From Streptomyces sp. WM6386 (lineage in GTDB: Bacteria; Actinomycetota; Actinomycetes; Streptomycetales; Streptomycetaceae), in the NCBI RefSeq assembly GCF_000972385.1, contig NZ_JXTE01000039.1:1-64000 (forward strand): a stretch of DNA of 64,000 bases, given 5' to 3'. Shown here piece after piece: positions 27,559-38,719 of this stretch (the first letter of the stretch is position 1; each line of letters starts with the position of its first letter). A program made the position numbers and the translations under genes. The notes under the pieces were generated by a model that was given only the letters and a program-made list of their open reading frames with translations, was not told the origin of the DNA and made no database searches.

Positions 27559-28525
27559 TCAGGCACTCCCTCCAGAAGTGGCAGGCACTCGTGCGGTCTT
27601 CGGAGACGTCGTACAGCGGGGGTACGTCCGTCCGGCACACGTCCTGGGCCATGGGACAGCGGGGGTTGAAGGCGCAGCCCGGCGGGATGTTCATGAGGTT
27701 GGGGGGCAGGCCCTTGATGGCATAGAGCTCCTGGCCCTTCTGGTCCAGGCGCGGGATGGAGTCGAGGAGGCCCCTGGTGTAGGGGTGGGCCGGCGCCTTG
27801 TAGATGTCGTGGACGGGGGCCGACTCGACGATGCGGCCCGCGTACATCACCGCGATCCGGTCGGCGACGTCCGCGACCACGCCGAGGTCGTGGGTGATGA
27901 GGATGAGCCCCATGTTGAGCTCGCGCTGCAACTCCGCGAGCAGGTCCATGACCTGGGCCTGGACCGTCACGTCCAGCGCGGTCGTCGGTTCGTCGGCGAT
28001 GATCAGGGCGGGTTCCAGGGCCATCGCCATCGCGATCATGATGCGCTGGCGCATACCGCCGGAGAACTGGTGCGGGTACTGCTTGACCCGCTCTCTCGCC
28101 CCCGGGATGCGGACGCGGTCCATCAGCTCGATCGATCTGGCCCGCGCGTCCTTCCTCGACATGCCCCGGTGGACGACGAACATCTCGCCGAGCTGGTCGC
28201 CGACGCTCAGCACCGGGTTCAGCGAGGACAGCGCGTCCTGGAAGATCATCGCCATCTCGGCGCCCCGGACCTTCCGCCGCTCCTCCTCCTTCAGCTTCAG
28301 CAGGTCCTTGCCCTGGAAGAGGATCTCGCCACCGGTGATCCGCCCTGGCGGAATGTCGAGGATCCCCATCACCGCCTGCGCCGTCACCGACTTTCCGGAC
28401 CCCGACTCACCGAGCACGGCGAGCGTCTCGCCCGCGTCCACCGAGTAGTCGACCCCGTTGACCGCCTTGGCCACCCCGTCCCGCGTCCGGAACTCCACAT
28501 GCAGATCACGCACTTCGAGCAGCAT
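27551..28525 (-). CDS. Oligopeptide ABC transporter ATPase (OppD-type), cluster A
   Basis: 324 residues: Walker [10 protein letters not shown] (39-47), signature FSGGMRQR (154-161), Walker B LIIADEP (174-180). The C-terminal oligo_HPY end contains [11 protein letters not shown]. It partners with the OppF-type ATPase encoded by the overlapping downstream gene. A 9-bp gap separates it from the upstream permease gene. Confidence 0.93.
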   Translation of the reverse strand: MLLEVRDLHVEFRTRDGVAKAVNGVDYSVDAGETLAVLGESGSGKSVTAQAVMGILDIPPGRITGGEILFQGKDLLKLKEEERRKVRGAEMAMIFQDALSSLNPVLSVGDQLGEMFVVHRGMSRKDARARSIELMDRVRIPGARERVKQYPHQFSGGMRQRIMIAMAMALEPALIIADEPTTALDVTVQAQVMDLLAELQRELNMGLILITHDLGVVADVADRIAVMYAGRIVESAPVHDIYKAPAHPYTRGLLDSIPRLDQKGQELYAIKGLPPNLMNIPPGCAFNPRCPMAQDVCRTDVPPLYDVSEDRTSACHFWRECLNG

Positions 28526-28534
28526 GACGCCGGC

Positions 28535-29512
28535 TCACCTCAGCTTCGGGTCGAGGGCGTCGCGGACCGCGTCGCCGAGCATGATGAACGCGAGGACGGT
28601 GAGGGCGAGGGCGCCGGCCGGCCAGAGGAGCATGTGCGGGGCCTGGCGGATGTAGGCGGAGGCCGAGGAGATGTCGATGCCCCAGCTGACCGTCGGCGGC
28701 TTCAGGCCCACGCCGAGGTACGACAGGGTCGCCTCCAGCGAGATGTACGTGCCGAGCGCGATGGTCGCCACGACGATCACCGGCGCGACCGCGTTGGGTG
28801 TGATGTGCCGCAGCAGCATCCGGGAGTTGGAGGCGCCCAGGGCTCGCGCGGCCTGCACGAAGTCGTTCTGCTTGACGGTGATGACCGAGCCCCGGGCGAT
28901 ACGGGAGATCTGCGGCCAGCCCAGCAGCACCATGAAGCCGATGACCGGCCAGACTGAGTTGCTGGTGACGACCGAGAGCAGCACCAGGCCGCCCAGGACC
29001 ACCGGGATCGCGAAGAACACGTCCGTGATGCGGGACAGGATCGAGTCCCAGAACCCGCCGAAGAAGCCGGCCATCCCGCCGAGGACCGAGCCCAGGATCG
29101 CGACCCCGAGCGTGGCGCAGACGCCGACCGTCACCGATGTACGGGCGCCGTACACCGTGCGCGTGTAGACGTCGCAGCCCTGACCGTCGAAGCCGAAGGG
29201 GTGTCCGGGCTGTGAGCCTTCCTGTGCCTTGGCCAGGTCGCACTTGAGGGGGTTGCCGGAGGCGATCAGGGACGGCCAGAGCGAGATGAAGATCAGGAAG
29301 AGGATGACCAGGGCGGAGATGATGAAGACCGGGTTGCGGCGAAGGTCTCGCCAGGCGTCCGACCAGAGGCTGCGGGGCTTGTCCGCGGGGCCTGTTCCCT
29401 GGGGTCCGCCAGGAACCTTCTCCAACGTCTCGCCCTCGCTCACCGCCAGATCCATCGCGCCGCCCATACCGGTCGCGGCGATCGCTCCGTCGTCGTACGG
29501 CTGCTCAGGCAT
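28535..29512 (-). CDS. Oligopeptide ABC transporter permease (OppC-type), cluster A
   Basis: 325 residues. A soluble N-terminal tail of about 50 residues is followed by six predicted helices. The EAA loop that docks with the ATPases is QAARALGASNSRMLLRHITPN, and the C-terminus is LGDAVRDALDPKLR, typical of OppC/DppC. Its start overlaps the end of the OppB-type gene by 8 bases. Confidence 0.92.
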   Translation of the reverse strand: MPEQPYDDGAIAATGMGGAMDLAVSEGETLEKVPGGPQGTGPADKPRSLWSDAWRDLRRNPVFIISALVILFLIFISLWPSLIASGNPLKCDLAKAQEGSQPGHPFGFDGQGCDVYTRTVYGARTSVTVGVCATLGVAILGSVLGGMAGFFGGFWDSILSRITDVFFAIPVVLGGLVLLSVVTSNSVWPVIGFMVLLGWPQISRIARGSVITVKQNDFVQAARALGASNSRMLLRHITPNAVAPVIVVATIALGTYISLEATLSYLGVGLKPPTVSWGIDISSASAYIRQAPHMLLWPAGALALTVLAFIMLGDAVRDALDPKLR

Positions 29513-30428
29513 AGCGGATCCTGGGGTCGAGGACGGCGTACAGGAGGTCGACGAGCAGGTTGGCGACCAGGAACACCAGGACCAGGACCGTCACGAACCC
29601 GACGACGGTCTGGGTGTTCTGGCGGAGGATGCCCTGGTAGAGCTGGTAGCCGACGCCGTGGATGTTGAAGATGCGCTCGGTGACGATCGCGCCGCCCATC
29701 AGGGCGCCGATGTCGGTGCCGATGAAGGTGACAACGGGGATCAGTGAGTTGCGGAGCAGGTGGCGAGTGATGACCCGACGCCTCGGCAGACCCTTCGCCA
29801 CCGCCGTACGGACGTAGTCGGAGCGTCTGTTCTCGGCGATGGAGGTACGGGTCAGCCGGGTCACGTAGGCGAGGGACACGGACGCGAGGACGAGGCCCGG
29901 CACGATCAGCTCGCTGAAGGTGGCGTCCGTCGACACCGACGGTTTGATCCAGCCCCACTCGACGCCGAGGAGGAGCTGGAGCAGCAGACCGGTGACGAAC
30001 GTCGGGACCGAGATCACCACGAGCGTGAACATCAGGACCGAGGTGTCGACGGGCCGGCCGCGCCGCAGGCCCGTGACGACACCCAGCGTGATGCCGATGA
30101 CGACCTCGAAGAGGATCGCGACGATCGTCAGCCGGATCGTCACGGGGAACGCCGTCGCCATCAGCTCGGTGACCTCCTGCCCGTTGAACGCGGTGCCGAA
30201 GTCGCCGGTGAAGACGTTCCCCATGTAGGTCAGGTACTGCTGCCAGACCGGCTTGTCGAGGCCGAACTCCTTCTTCAGCTGGGCGGCCGTGGCGGGGTCG
30301 CACTGCCGGTCGCCGCACAGGCCCGCGATGGGGTCGCCCATCACGTTGACCATGAGGAAGATCAGGAGGGTGGCGCCGATGAACACCGGGATCATCTGGA
30401 GCAGACGCCGGACGACGTAGCGTCCCAT
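29505..30428 (-). CDS. Oligopeptide ABC transporter permease (OppB-type), cluster A
   Basis: 307 residues, six helices. The N-terminus MGRYVVRRLLQMIPVFIGAT is typical of OppB/DppB, as are the periplasmic loop with the CGDRQCDP pair of Cys and the EAA loop VRTAVAKGLPRRRVITRHLL. It lies 6 bp after the binding-protein gene, so no intercistronic hairpin is present in this cluster, unlike clusters B and C. Confidence 0.92.
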   Translation of the reverse strand: MGRYVVRRLLQMIPVFIGATLLIFLMVNVMGDPIAGLCGDRQCDPATAAQLKKEFGLDKPVWQQYLTYMGNVFTGDFGTAFNGQEVTELMATAFPVTIRLTIVAILFEVVIGITLGVVTGLRRGRPVDTSVLMFTLVVISVPTFVTGLLLQLLLGVEWGWIKPSVSTDATFSELIVPGLVLASVSLAYVTRLTRTSIAENRRSDYVRTAVAKGLPRRRVITRHLLRNSLIPVVTFIGTDIGALMGGAIVTERIFNIHGVGYQLYQGILRQNTQTVVGFVTVLVLVFLVANLLVDLLYAVLDPRIRYA

Positions 30429-30434
30429 GGCGGG

Positions 30435-32075
30435 TCAGCTGACCTTGATCTCGTTGTAGACGGGGACGCTGAACGGGTTGAGCTTCACGTTGGACAGCCG
30501 CTCCGAGTAGCCCGCGCTGCCGTTCTGGTACCAGAGCGGGATGGCGGCCATGTTGTCCCGGACGACCCCCTCGGCCTTCTGGAACGTCTCGATCGCCTTG
30601 CCGGTGTCGGTCTCGGCGTTGGCCTCGTCGACGAGCTTGTCGAAGTCCTCGTTGGACCACTTGCCGTCGTTGGAGGAGGCGTTGGTGTAGTAGAGCGGCT
30701 GCAGGAAGTTCTGGATGAGCGGGTAGTCCATCTGCCAGCCGGCGCGGAACGGGCCCGACATCTTCTTGTCGGTGATCTGGGTGCGGAAGTCGGCGAAGGT
30801 GCCGATCGGGTTGCCGACGCAGGCCCTGTCGTTGTCGAGCGCGTTGTTGATGGAGTTGCAGACCGCGTCGACCCACAGCTTGTGGGAGCCGGTGTCCGCG
30901 TTGTACGTGATCTTGAACTTCCCGCCGGGCAGCCCGCCGCCCTCCGCGATGAGCTTCTTGGCCTCGTCGGGGTCGTAGTCGCAGGCGTCACCGCACAGGC
31001 CGTCCTGGAAGCCGCCCGCCTCGCCGAGGACCGGGGAGGTCCAGTCGGTGGCGGGGGTGCGGGTCTTCTGGAAGATCGTCTCGGTGATCTGCTTGCGGTC
31101 GATCGCGCGGGACAGGCCGGTGCGGACCTTGTCCATCCCGCTCTTGTTCCAGTTCTTGTCGTAGTACGGGAACGCGAGGGTCTGGATGATGCCGGCCGGG
31201 GTGTTGATGTACCGGTCGCCGAGGTCGCTGGAGACGTTCTTGAGCTGGGCGGCCGGGACATCGTCGACCAGGTCGAGGTTGCCGGCCATGAGGTCGGTGT
31301 AGGCGGTGTTGTTGTCGGTGTAGACCTTGAGGGTCACACCGCCGTTCTGCGCCTTGTCGTCACCGGGGTAGCCGTCCCACTTCTTCAGGGACATCTGCGA
31401 GCCCTTGGTGTACGAGTCGATCGTGTACGGGCCGTTGCCGACCGGCTTCTTGACCCAGGCCGCGTGGTCGGTGAAGAACGCCTGCGGGAGCGGGGCGTAG
31501 GCCGGGTAGCCGAGGGTGTCGGGGAAGGTCGAGAACTTCTGGCTGAGCTTGACGGTGAAGGTGTTGGCGCCGGTGACCTTCAGTCCGGAGAGCGTCTGGG
31601 CGCTCTGCTTGCTGCCGTCCTCGGGGTGCGCCTTGTCGTAGCCGTCGATGTAGCTGAAGAAGTACGCGTTCTTCTGGTTGTTCTTGAGGCTGGCCCCGTA
31701 GTTCCAGGCGTCCACGAACGACTTCGCCGTGACCTTCTCCCCGTTGCTGAAGGTCCAGCCGTCCTTGACGGTGACGGTGAAGTTCTGGGAGTCGCTCGTC
31801 TCGATCTTCTCGGCGAGCATGTCCTCGGCCTTGCCGGTCTCCGGGTCGTACTTCTTCAGGGACCGGAAGATCATGTCGAGGACCTTGCCGCCCTGCACCT
31901 CGTTGGTGTTGGCGGGCTCCAGCGGGTTCTGCGGGTCGCCCCAGGAGGAGCTCAGCACCGCGCCGCCGTCGCCACTGCCGCCGCCGCTGTCGCTGTCCCC
32001 GCCCCCGCAGGCCGCGGCGGCGACGGCGACCGCGACCGCGCATGCGGCCCATTTGGCGTGCGTGGCTCCGCGCAT
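30435..32075 (-). CDS. Peptide-binding lipoprotein (SBP family 5), cluster A
   Basis: 546 residues from ATG 32075, which follows AGGAGGA; the extension to 32150 is rejected. A Sec lipoprotein signal ends in the lipobox AAAC, followed by a GGGDSDSGGG linker. The SBP_bac_5 body includes LDMIFRSLKKYDPETGKAED and VKDGWTFSNGEKVTAKSFVD. It captures peptides outside the membrane for the cluster A permeases and is the first gene of the operon. Confidence 0.92.
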   Translation of the reverse strand: MRGATHAKWAACAVAVAVAAAACGGGDSDSGGGSGDGGAVLSSSWGDPQNPLEPANTNEVQGGKVLDMIFRSLKKYDPETGKAEDMLAEKIETSDSQNFTVTVKDGWTFSNGEKVTAKSFVDAWNYGASLKNNQKNAYFFSYIDGYDKAHPEDGSKQSAQTLSGLKVTGANTFTVKLSQKFSTFPDTLGYPAYAPLPQAFFTDHAAWVKKPVGNGPYTIDSYTKGSQMSLKKWDGYPGDDKAQNGGVTLKVYTDNNTAYTDLMAGNLDLVDDVPAAQLKNVSSDLGDRYINTPAGIIQTLAFPYYDKNWNKSGMDKVRTGLSRAIDRKQITETIFQKTRTPATDWTSPVLGEAGGFQDGLCGDACDYDPDEAKKLIAEGGGLPGGKFKITYNADTGSHKLWVDAVCNSINNALDNDRACVGNPIGTFADFRTQITDKKMSGPFRAGWQMDYPLIQNFLQPLYYTNASSNDGKWSNEDFDKLVDEANAETDTGKAIETFQKAEGVVRDNMAAIPLWYQNGSAGYSERLSNVKLNPFSVPVYNEIKVS

Positions 32076-32488
32076 GGAGTTCCTCCTGTGTGACTGCACT
32101 GTTCCGTTACCGGTCAATATCGGCGTAAAACAGGCAGACCGCACATGCACTCACCCCTTCAGGGGAACGGCCCAAAGTGCGCAATGGATCTTCACGATCC
32201 GATGCCGAACCGTTGGATTGCGACCCTCCTATGTACGGATTTCGACACTCCGACGTCCGCATATCGAACTCATTGCCCGATTGGGGCAGTTGGCCCGATG
32301 TAAGACACAGGCCGATCACGGCACGCTACACGCGTAGCTACAGATCAGTCAAGGAAAGGCAAAGAAAGTAAAGAGCCACCCAAGCCGACCGAGAATTTAT
32401 TGACCTTGAATGAATTGCGTTGAAAAAGTCCGGCGTAGCCCGTAGGGACCGCCCTGCGGAGTCCTTGATCCACAGGGCACGGAGCATC
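32076..32488. promoter_or_regulatory. Divergent regulatory region between peptide transporter clusters A and B
   Basis: This 413-bp gap between divergent operons is AT-richer than the genes (especially 32200-32440). It must carry promoters in both directions. TTGACC occurs on both strands (32400 region on plus; near 32128 on minus), but I cannot pair either with a convincing -10 box. A short CCCCT-TC-AGGGG hairpin lies at about 32153-32164. No ORF of substance fits. Confidence 0.5.
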
Positions 32489-33517
32489 ATGACCCCCCCA
32501 ACCCCTTCCCCGGTCACTTCACTCGAGGTGACCGACGAAGACAGCGCGGCACCGGCGAAGTCCTCGCCTCTCAAGGGCAACGAGAGCCGCTCGCCGGGAC
32601 GGCTCGCCTGGAGCCGTTTCAAACGGGACCGCGCAGGCGTCATATCCGGGTACGTGGTCCTCTTCTTCTTCGTCGTGGCGATCGGCGCTCCGCTGATCTC
32701 CAAGCTCTACGGCAAGAACCCGTACACGACGTACGGCATCAACACTCCGGGGCTGCTCAACGAGTTCGGTTTCCCGGTCAAGGCCAACGGCGGCATCAGC
32801 GGTGACTTCTGGTTCGGCGTCGAGCCGCAGCTCGGCCGGGACGTCCTCACCTTCCTGCTCTACGGCATGCGCAACTCGCTGCTCATCGCCACCGCGGCCA
32901 CGCTCCTGACGACCCTGCTCGGTGTCGTCATCGGCATCACCGCCGGCTACCTGGGCGGCCGCACCGACTACTTCGTCGGCCGGGTCATCGACATCCTGCT
33001 GGCCTTCCCGCAGACGCTGTTCTTCATCGCCTTCTGGCCGGTCGTGCTGGCGATCTTCGTGTCGCCGGAGGAGAACACCCCGATCTGGCTCACGGTCACC
33101 AGCCTCATCACCGTGATGACCGCCTTCGGCTGGGCCTCCATCGCCCGTCTGCTGCGCGGCGAGGTCCTCGCCCTGCGCGAGCGGGAGTTCGTGGAGGCCG
33201 CCAAGGTCACCGGGGCCTCGCCGGCCCGGATCATCTTCAAGGAACTGCTGCCCAATCTGTGGACGCCGATCCTGATCCAGTCGACGCTCCTGCTGCCCGC
33301 CTATGTGACGGCGGAGGCGGGGCTCGCCTTCCTCGGCGTGGGACTCACCGACCCCACGCCCGACTGGGGCGTCATGCTCCAGTTCGGCGCCAAGTACTAC
33401 CAGGACGACATCACCTTCATGCTCTTCCCCGGTCTCTCCATGGTGATCTTCGTCGTCGCCTTCAACCTGCTCGGCGACTCGGTCCGCGACGCGCTGGACC
33501 CCAAGACGAAGCGCTGA
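32489..33517 (+). CDS. BldKA-like peptide ABC transporter permease, cluster B
   Basis: 342 residues from ATG 32489 (ACGGAGC upstream). OppC-type: a long N-terminal tail, six helices, the EAA loop VEAAKVTGASPARIIFKELLPN and the end LGDSVRDALDPKTKR. It is closely similar to the first gene of cluster C (shared SRFKRDRAGVIS / RFKRDRTGVIS, SKLYGK, NGGISG.FWFG). It is the first gene of a five-gene operon whose order copies bldKABCDE. Confidence 0.9.
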   Translation: MTPPTPSPVTSLEVTDEDSAAPAKSSPLKGNESRSPGRLAWSRFKRDRAGVISGYVVLFFFVVAIGAPLISKLYGKNPYTTYGINTPGLLNEFGFPVKANGGISGDFWFGVEPQLGRDVLTFLLYGMRNSLLIATAATLLTTLLGVVIGITAGYLGGRTDYFVGRVIDILLAFPQTLFFIAFWPVVLAIFVSPEENTPIWLTVTSLITVMTAFGWASIARLLRGEVLALREREFVEAAKVTGASPARIIFKELLPNLWTPILIQSTLLLPAYVTAEAGLAFLGVGLTDPTPDWGVMLQFGAKYYQDDITFMLFPGLSMVIFVVAFNLLGDSVRDALDPKTKR

Positions 33518-33597
33518 GGCACCCCACTCCGCCGAGCGACGGGGCCCGGCCGGAGTACACCAAGCACCATCCCTATCCACAAGAAATCGGGTCAGCC

Positions 33598-35376
33598 ATG
33601 TCTCTTTCCCGCAGAAACTTCGTCATAGCCACAAGCGTCGCGGCCGCGGGCTCGACGCTGCTGTCCGCGTGCAGCAGCGGCGACGCGGGCGGCAGCGGCG
33701 GCAGCGCGACCGAGGGTGCCAAGACGTACTCCAAGGTCACCATCGGCACCGCGGCGGACTCGACCGGCCCCGCGCCGGAGATCGCCGGGGCGAAGAAGGG
33801 CGGGACGATCTACGGTCTGGCCCCGGACGACTTCTCGCACCTGGACCCGGGTCGCATCTACTACGCGTACAACTCGACCGCCGCGCTGCTCCTGCACCGC
33901 TGCCTGACCGGCTACAAGGTCGCCGCGGACGGCTCGCAGAAGCTCGTCGGCGACCTGGCCACGGACACCGGCACGATGTCCAACGCGGGCAAGACCTGGA
34001 CCTTCACGCTGAAGGAGGGTCTGAAGTGGGAGGACGGCAGCGAGCTGACCGTCGAGGACGTGCGCCACGGCATCGAGCGGCTGTGGGCCCCGTACATCAT
34101 CGAGTCCGCCAGCTACGTCCAGATCGCGCTGACCGGCAAGGGCGGCAAGTGGCGTGACGCCTACGAGGGCCCCTACAAGGGCAAGCACCTCTCGGAGATC
34201 GTGACGGACAAGGCCAAGCGGACCATCACGTTCAACCTGGCCGAGGCCCGCCCCGACTTCAACTTCACGATGGCGATGCACTCGTACGCCGCGGTGTCCC
34301 CGAAGCTGGACACCAAGGAGAAGTACGACAAGAACCCGGCCGCCTGTGGTCCGTACAAGATCAAGAACCACACGACCGACAAGTCGATGACGCTGGTCCG
34401 CAACAAGAACTGGGACCCGGCGACCGACGCCATCCGCAACAACTACCCGGACGGCTTCGAGTTCACCTTCGGCATCGAGACCCTGGACTCCACGGACCGT
34501 CTCATCGCCTCCCAGGGCAACGACGCCTTCGCGGTCTCCATCTACAAGGGCGTGCCCGCCGAGCGCATCCAGAAGGTCCTCACCGACCCGGAGCTGAAGA
34601 AGCGCACCTTCAACGGCCTGCTCACCGGCACGTACTACTACGCGATCAACACCAAGCGCGTCACCGACCTGAAGGTCCGCCAGGCCCTCAACATGGCCTG
34701 GCCGCTGCAGCAGATCCGCCAGATCTACGGCGGCCCGACCTCCGGCGACTTCGCGACCACGGTCCTCAGCCCCGACATCCTGGGCCGCGAGAAGTTCGAC
34801 GTCTACGGCAAGCTGAAGAAGCCGCAGGGCGACCCGGCCGCCGCGAAGAAGCTGCTGAAGGAAGCCGGCAAGGAGGGCGTGAAGATCGTCTACGCCTTCC
34901 CGCAGGACCCGACCTACAACAAGACCAAGGTCGTCATCGAGAACGCGCTGAAGGAGGCCGGCTTCACCCCGGTCATCAAGCCGCTCGACTCCACCTCGTA
35001 CTACGACCAGGTCCAGAAGCTCGACAACAGCTACGACGTGATGTGGTTCGGCTGGTCCCCGGACTGGCCGACCGCCTACACGATGATCCAGCCGCTGTTC
35101 GACAGTGCCAGCGTCGGTGACGGTCTCTACAACGTCTCGCAGACGAAGATCTCCTGGATCGACGAGTCCATCCAGAAGAACATGGTCCTCACCGACCAGA
35201 AGAAGGCCGGTGAGGCCTGGGCCGCGCTCGACAAGCGGATCATGGAAGAAGTGGCGCCGATCATCCCCGAGATGTACCAGCGCCGTTACTACGTCTACGG
35301 CAACAAGGTCGGCGGAGCGATGTTCGACCCGAACTTCTCCGCGACCCTGCTCTACAAGACGTTCGTGAAGGCCTGA
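33598..35376 (+). CDS. BldKB-like peptide-binding lipoprotein with twin-arginine signal, cluster B
   Basis: 592 residues. The N-terminus MSLSRRNFVIATSVAAAG carries an SRRNF twin-arginine motif and the lipobox LLSAC, so it looks like a Tat-exported lipoprotein. The cluster C counterpart has an ordinary Sec lipoprotein signal. SBP family 5 body with HLDPGRIYYAYNSTAALLLH, LKEGLKWEDGSELTVEDVRH and PYKGKHLSEIV, all with close matches in the cluster C protein. It may bind a different peptide from BldKB. A long hairpin follows the stop. Confidence 0.9.
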   Translation: MSLSRRNFVIATSVAAAGSTLLSACSSGDAGGSGGSATEGAKTYSKVTIGTAADSTGPAPEIAGAKKGGTIYGLAPDDFSHLDPGRIYYAYNSTAALLLHRCLTGYKVAADGSQKLVGDLATDTGTMSNAGKTWTFTLKEGLKWEDGSELTVEDVRHGIERLWAPYIIESASYVQIALTGKGGKWRDAYEGPYKGKHLSEIVTDKAKRTITFNLAEARPDFNFTMAMHSYAAVSPKLDTKEKYDKNPAACGPYKIKNHTTDKSMTLVRNKNWDPATDAIRNNYPDGFEFTFGIETLDSTDRLIASQGNDAFAVSIYKGVPAERIQKVLTDPELKKRTFNGLLTGTYYYAINTKRVTDLKVRQALNMAWPLQQIRQIYGGPTSGDFATTVLSPDILGREKFDVYGKLKKPQGDPAAAKKLLKEAGKEGVKIVYAFPQDPTYNKTKVVIENALKEAGFTPVIKPLDSTSYYDQVQKLDNSYDVMWFGWSPDWPTAYTMIQPLFDSASVGDGLYNVSQTKISWIDESIQKNMVLTDQKKAGEAWAALDKRIMEEVAPIIPEMYQRRYYVYGNKVGGAMFDPNFSATLLYKTFVKA

Positions 35377-35390
35377 CGACCGGCCCTCGT

Positions 35391-35417
35391 GGCGGGGCGG
35401 CCCCCGGCCGCCCCGCC
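35391..35417 (+). promoter_or_regulatory. Intercistronic hairpin after the binding-protein gene, cluster B
   Basis: Perfect 12-bp stem GGCGGGGCGGCC / GGCCGCCCCGCC with a 3-base loop, in the 82-bp gap between binding protein and permease genes. It probably acts as a partial terminator or mRNA stabiliser giving excess binding protein. Cluster C has a hairpin in the same place. Confidence 0.8.
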
Positions 35418-35458
35418 TCCTTCCCCCCTTCGGCATCCGTCAGGAAATCCCAACTGCC

Positions 35459-36439
35459 ATGCTCCGCTTCCTTGTCCGACGAATTCTCGGCGCCGCGGTG
35501 ATCCTGCTGATCATCAGCGCCATCGTGTTCGTCCTGTTCTACGCCGCCCCGCGCGACCCCGCCCGCATCGCCTGCGGCAAGGCCTGCACCCCCGAGACCC
35601 TGGAGCTGGTGCGGAAGAACCTGGGGATCGCCGATCCGTTGCCTGTGCAGTACTGGGACTGGCTCAAGGGCATCTTCGTCGGCCGCGACTACACGTCGTT
35701 CGGCAACTGCAACGCGCCCTGCCTCGGCTACTCGTTCCAGAACCGCGAGCCGGTCCTCGGCACCATCATGGACCGCTTCCCGACCACCCTGTCGCTGTCG
35801 CTCGGCAGCTCGGTCATCTACCTCACCTTCGGCATCGGCGCGGGCATGCTGGCCGCCGTGAAGCAGGGCAAGGCCCTGGACAAGATCGCGAGCTCCGCCT
35901 CGCTGGTCGCGTCCTCGATGCAGATCTACGTCGTCGGCGTCCTCGCCACCTATCTGCTGGTCGACCAGTGGCAGGTACTGGACCGGGCCAGCTACACCCC
36001 CTTCACGGACGACCCGGCGGCCTGGGCCAAGGGTCTGCTGGTGCCCTGGATCGTGCTGTCCCTGATCTGGACCGCCAACTACACCCGTATGACGCGCTCC
36101 CAGATGGTGGAGGCGCTCAGCGAGGACTACGTCCGTACGGCCCGCGCCAAGGGCATGTCCCGCCGCACGGTCTTCTTCCGCTTCGCCTGGCGCGGCGCGA
36201 TGGGGCCGATCGTCACCATCTTCGGCCTCGACCTCGGTGTGCTGCTCGGCGGTGCGATCATCACCGAGTCGACGTTCAGCCTCCAAGGCCTCGGCATGCT
36301 CTCCGTCAAGGCGGTCAGCACCAACGACCTGCCGATGCTGCTCGGTGTCGTGCTGGTCGCCGCCGGCGCGATCGTCGTCTTCAACATCGTCGTCGATGCC
36401 CTGTACGCCCTCATCGACCCGCGCGTGCGCCTCGCTTAA
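35459..36439 (+). CDS. BldKC-like peptide ABC transporter permease, cluster B
   Basis: 326 residues, OppB-type, six helices. N-terminus MLRFLVRRILGAAVILLIIS, EAA loop VRTARAKGMSRRTVFFRFAWR, end DALYALIDPRVRLA. It has the same length as the cluster C counterpart (326) with shared PRDPA, CG.ACTP and Y.RMTRS/Y.RMARS blocks. Stop TAA, then a 9-bp gap to the ATPase gene. Confidence 0.92.
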   Translation: MLRFLVRRILGAAVILLIISAIVFVLFYAAPRDPARIACGKACTPETLELVRKNLGIADPLPVQYWDWLKGIFVGRDYTSFGNCNAPCLGYSFQNREPVLGTIMDRFPTTLSLSLGSSVIYLTFGIGAGMLAAVKQGKALDKIASSASLVASSMQIYVVGVLATYLLVDQWQVLDRASYTPFTDDPAAWAKGLLVPWIVLSLIWTANYTRMTRSQMVEALSEDYVRTARAKGMSRRTVFFRFAWRGAMGPIVTIFGLDLGVLLGGAIITESTFSLQGLGMLSVKAVSTNDLPMLLGVVLVAAGAIVVFNIVVDALYALIDPRVRLA

Positions 36440-36448
36440 GGAGAGACC

Positions 36449-37474
36449 ATGAGCACCCCCTTCCTCTCCGTCCGCGACCTCAAAGTCCACTTCTCCACCG
36501 AGGACGGTGTCGTCAAGGCCGTCGACGGGCTCTCCTTCGACGTGGAGAAGGGCCAGACCCTCGGCATCGTCGGTGAGTCGGGCTCCGGCAAGTCCGTCAC
36601 CAACATGGCGGTCCTGGGCCTGCACGACCCGCGCAACACCAGGCTCGACGGCGAGATCCTGCTCGACGGCAAAGAGCTGATCACCGCCTCCGAGCGCGAG
36701 CTGGAGAAGCTGCGCGGCAACAAGATGTCCATGATCTTCCAGGACGCGCTCGCCTCCCTGTCGCCGTACCACACCATCGGCGCACAGATCGGCGAGACGT
36801 ACCGCAAGCACACCGGCGCCTCCCGCGGGGCGGCCCGGGCGCGGTCGGTCGAGATGCTGCGCCGGGTCGGCATCCCGCAGCCGGACATGCGGGTGGACGA
36901 CTACCCGCACCAGTTCTCCGGCGGTATGCGCCAGCGCGCGATGATCGCGATGGCCCTGGTCTGCGACCCCGAGCTGCTGATCGCCGACGAACCGACCACG
37001 GCTCTCGACGTGACGGTCCAGGCCCAGATCATGGACCTCCTCAAGGACCTCCAGCAGGAGTTCGGCACGGCCATCATCTTCATCACGCACGACCTCGGTG
37101 TCATCGCCGACATCGCGGACGACGTGCTGGTGATGTACGGCGGGCGCTGTGTGGAGCGGGGCACCAAGGAGGAGGTGCTGCGCGCCCCCGACCACCCCTA
37201 CACGCTGGGGCTGCTGGGTTCGATGCCGAGCCTGACCGGGCCGGTCGACGTGCCGCTCTCCCCGATCCCGGGCTCGCCGCCCTCGCTGCTCAACCCGCCG
37301 TCGGGCTGCCGCTTCCACCCCCGGTGCGCCTTCGCGGAGAAGGTCGCCGGCGGGCTCTGCTCCAGTGAGCGGCCGGGTCTGAAGGTCCTCGACGGGCGGG
37401 GCTCGGCGTGCCACCTGACGGCGGACCAGAAGCGCGAGCTCTTCACCGAGCACGTCGCGGCCCGGACCCACTGA
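36449..37474 (+). CDS. BldKD-like peptide ABC transporter ATPase, cluster B
   Basis: 341 residues, OppD-type: Walker [10 protein letters not shown], signature [15 protein letters not shown], Walker [15 protein letters not shown]-terminal oligo_HPY with [14 protein letters not shown] precedes ATG. It is closely similar to the cluster C protein across the whole length, including [17 protein letters not shown] against [17 protein letters not shown]. Confidence 0.93.
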   Translation: MSTPFLSVRDLKVHFSTEDGVVKAVDGLSFDVEKGQTLGIVGESGSGKSVTNMAVLGLHDPRNTRLDGEILLDGKELITASERELEKLRGNKMSMIFQDALASLSPYHTIGAQIGETYRKHTGASRGAARARSVEMLRRVGIPQPDMRVDDYPHQFSGGMRQRAMIAMALVCDPELLIADEPTTALDVTVQAQIMDLLKDLQQEFGTAIIFITHDLGVIADIADDVLVMYGGRCVERGTKEEVLRAPDHPYTLGLLGSMPSLTGPVDVPLSPIPGSPPSLLNPPSGCRFHPRCAFAEKVAGGLCSSERPGLKVLDGRGSACHLTADQKRELFTEHVAARTH

Positions 37475-37497
37475 CGTACAAGACGGGATTCACCACC

Positions 37498-38544
<1,047 letters not shown>

Positions 38545-38634
38545 CAACACCCCTTTTCCGTCAGCCGCCGCCCTTTGCGGAACGGACTTTCTCGGCCCAT
38601 TGACCCGAGCCCATGAACGTCCGCTCCAGGGGAA

Positions 38635-38668
38635 CGAAGGCCCGTACCTCCCCAGGTACGGGCTTTCG
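38635..38668. terminator. Terminator after peptide transporter cluster B
   Basis: A 15-bp stem with one G-U-type mismatch (CGAAGGCCCGTACCT / AGGTACGGGCTTTCG), loop CCCC, followed by TC. It lies 90 bp after the last cluster B gene. Confidence 0.82.
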
Positions 38669-38719
38669 TCATACGGGGATCCCGTCATATGGCTCCGGCA
38701 CCTGTGACAGACTGCCGCG

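Noticed and set aside
29760..32093. 777-codon plus-strand open frame across cluster A
   Set aside because: Val/Asp/Leu-rich antisense shadow of permease and binding-protein genes.
32400..32430. TTGACC plus AT-rich stretch as a definite promoter for cluster B
   Set aside because: No TANNNT-like -10 at 16-18 bp spacing; left only as part of the regulatory region.
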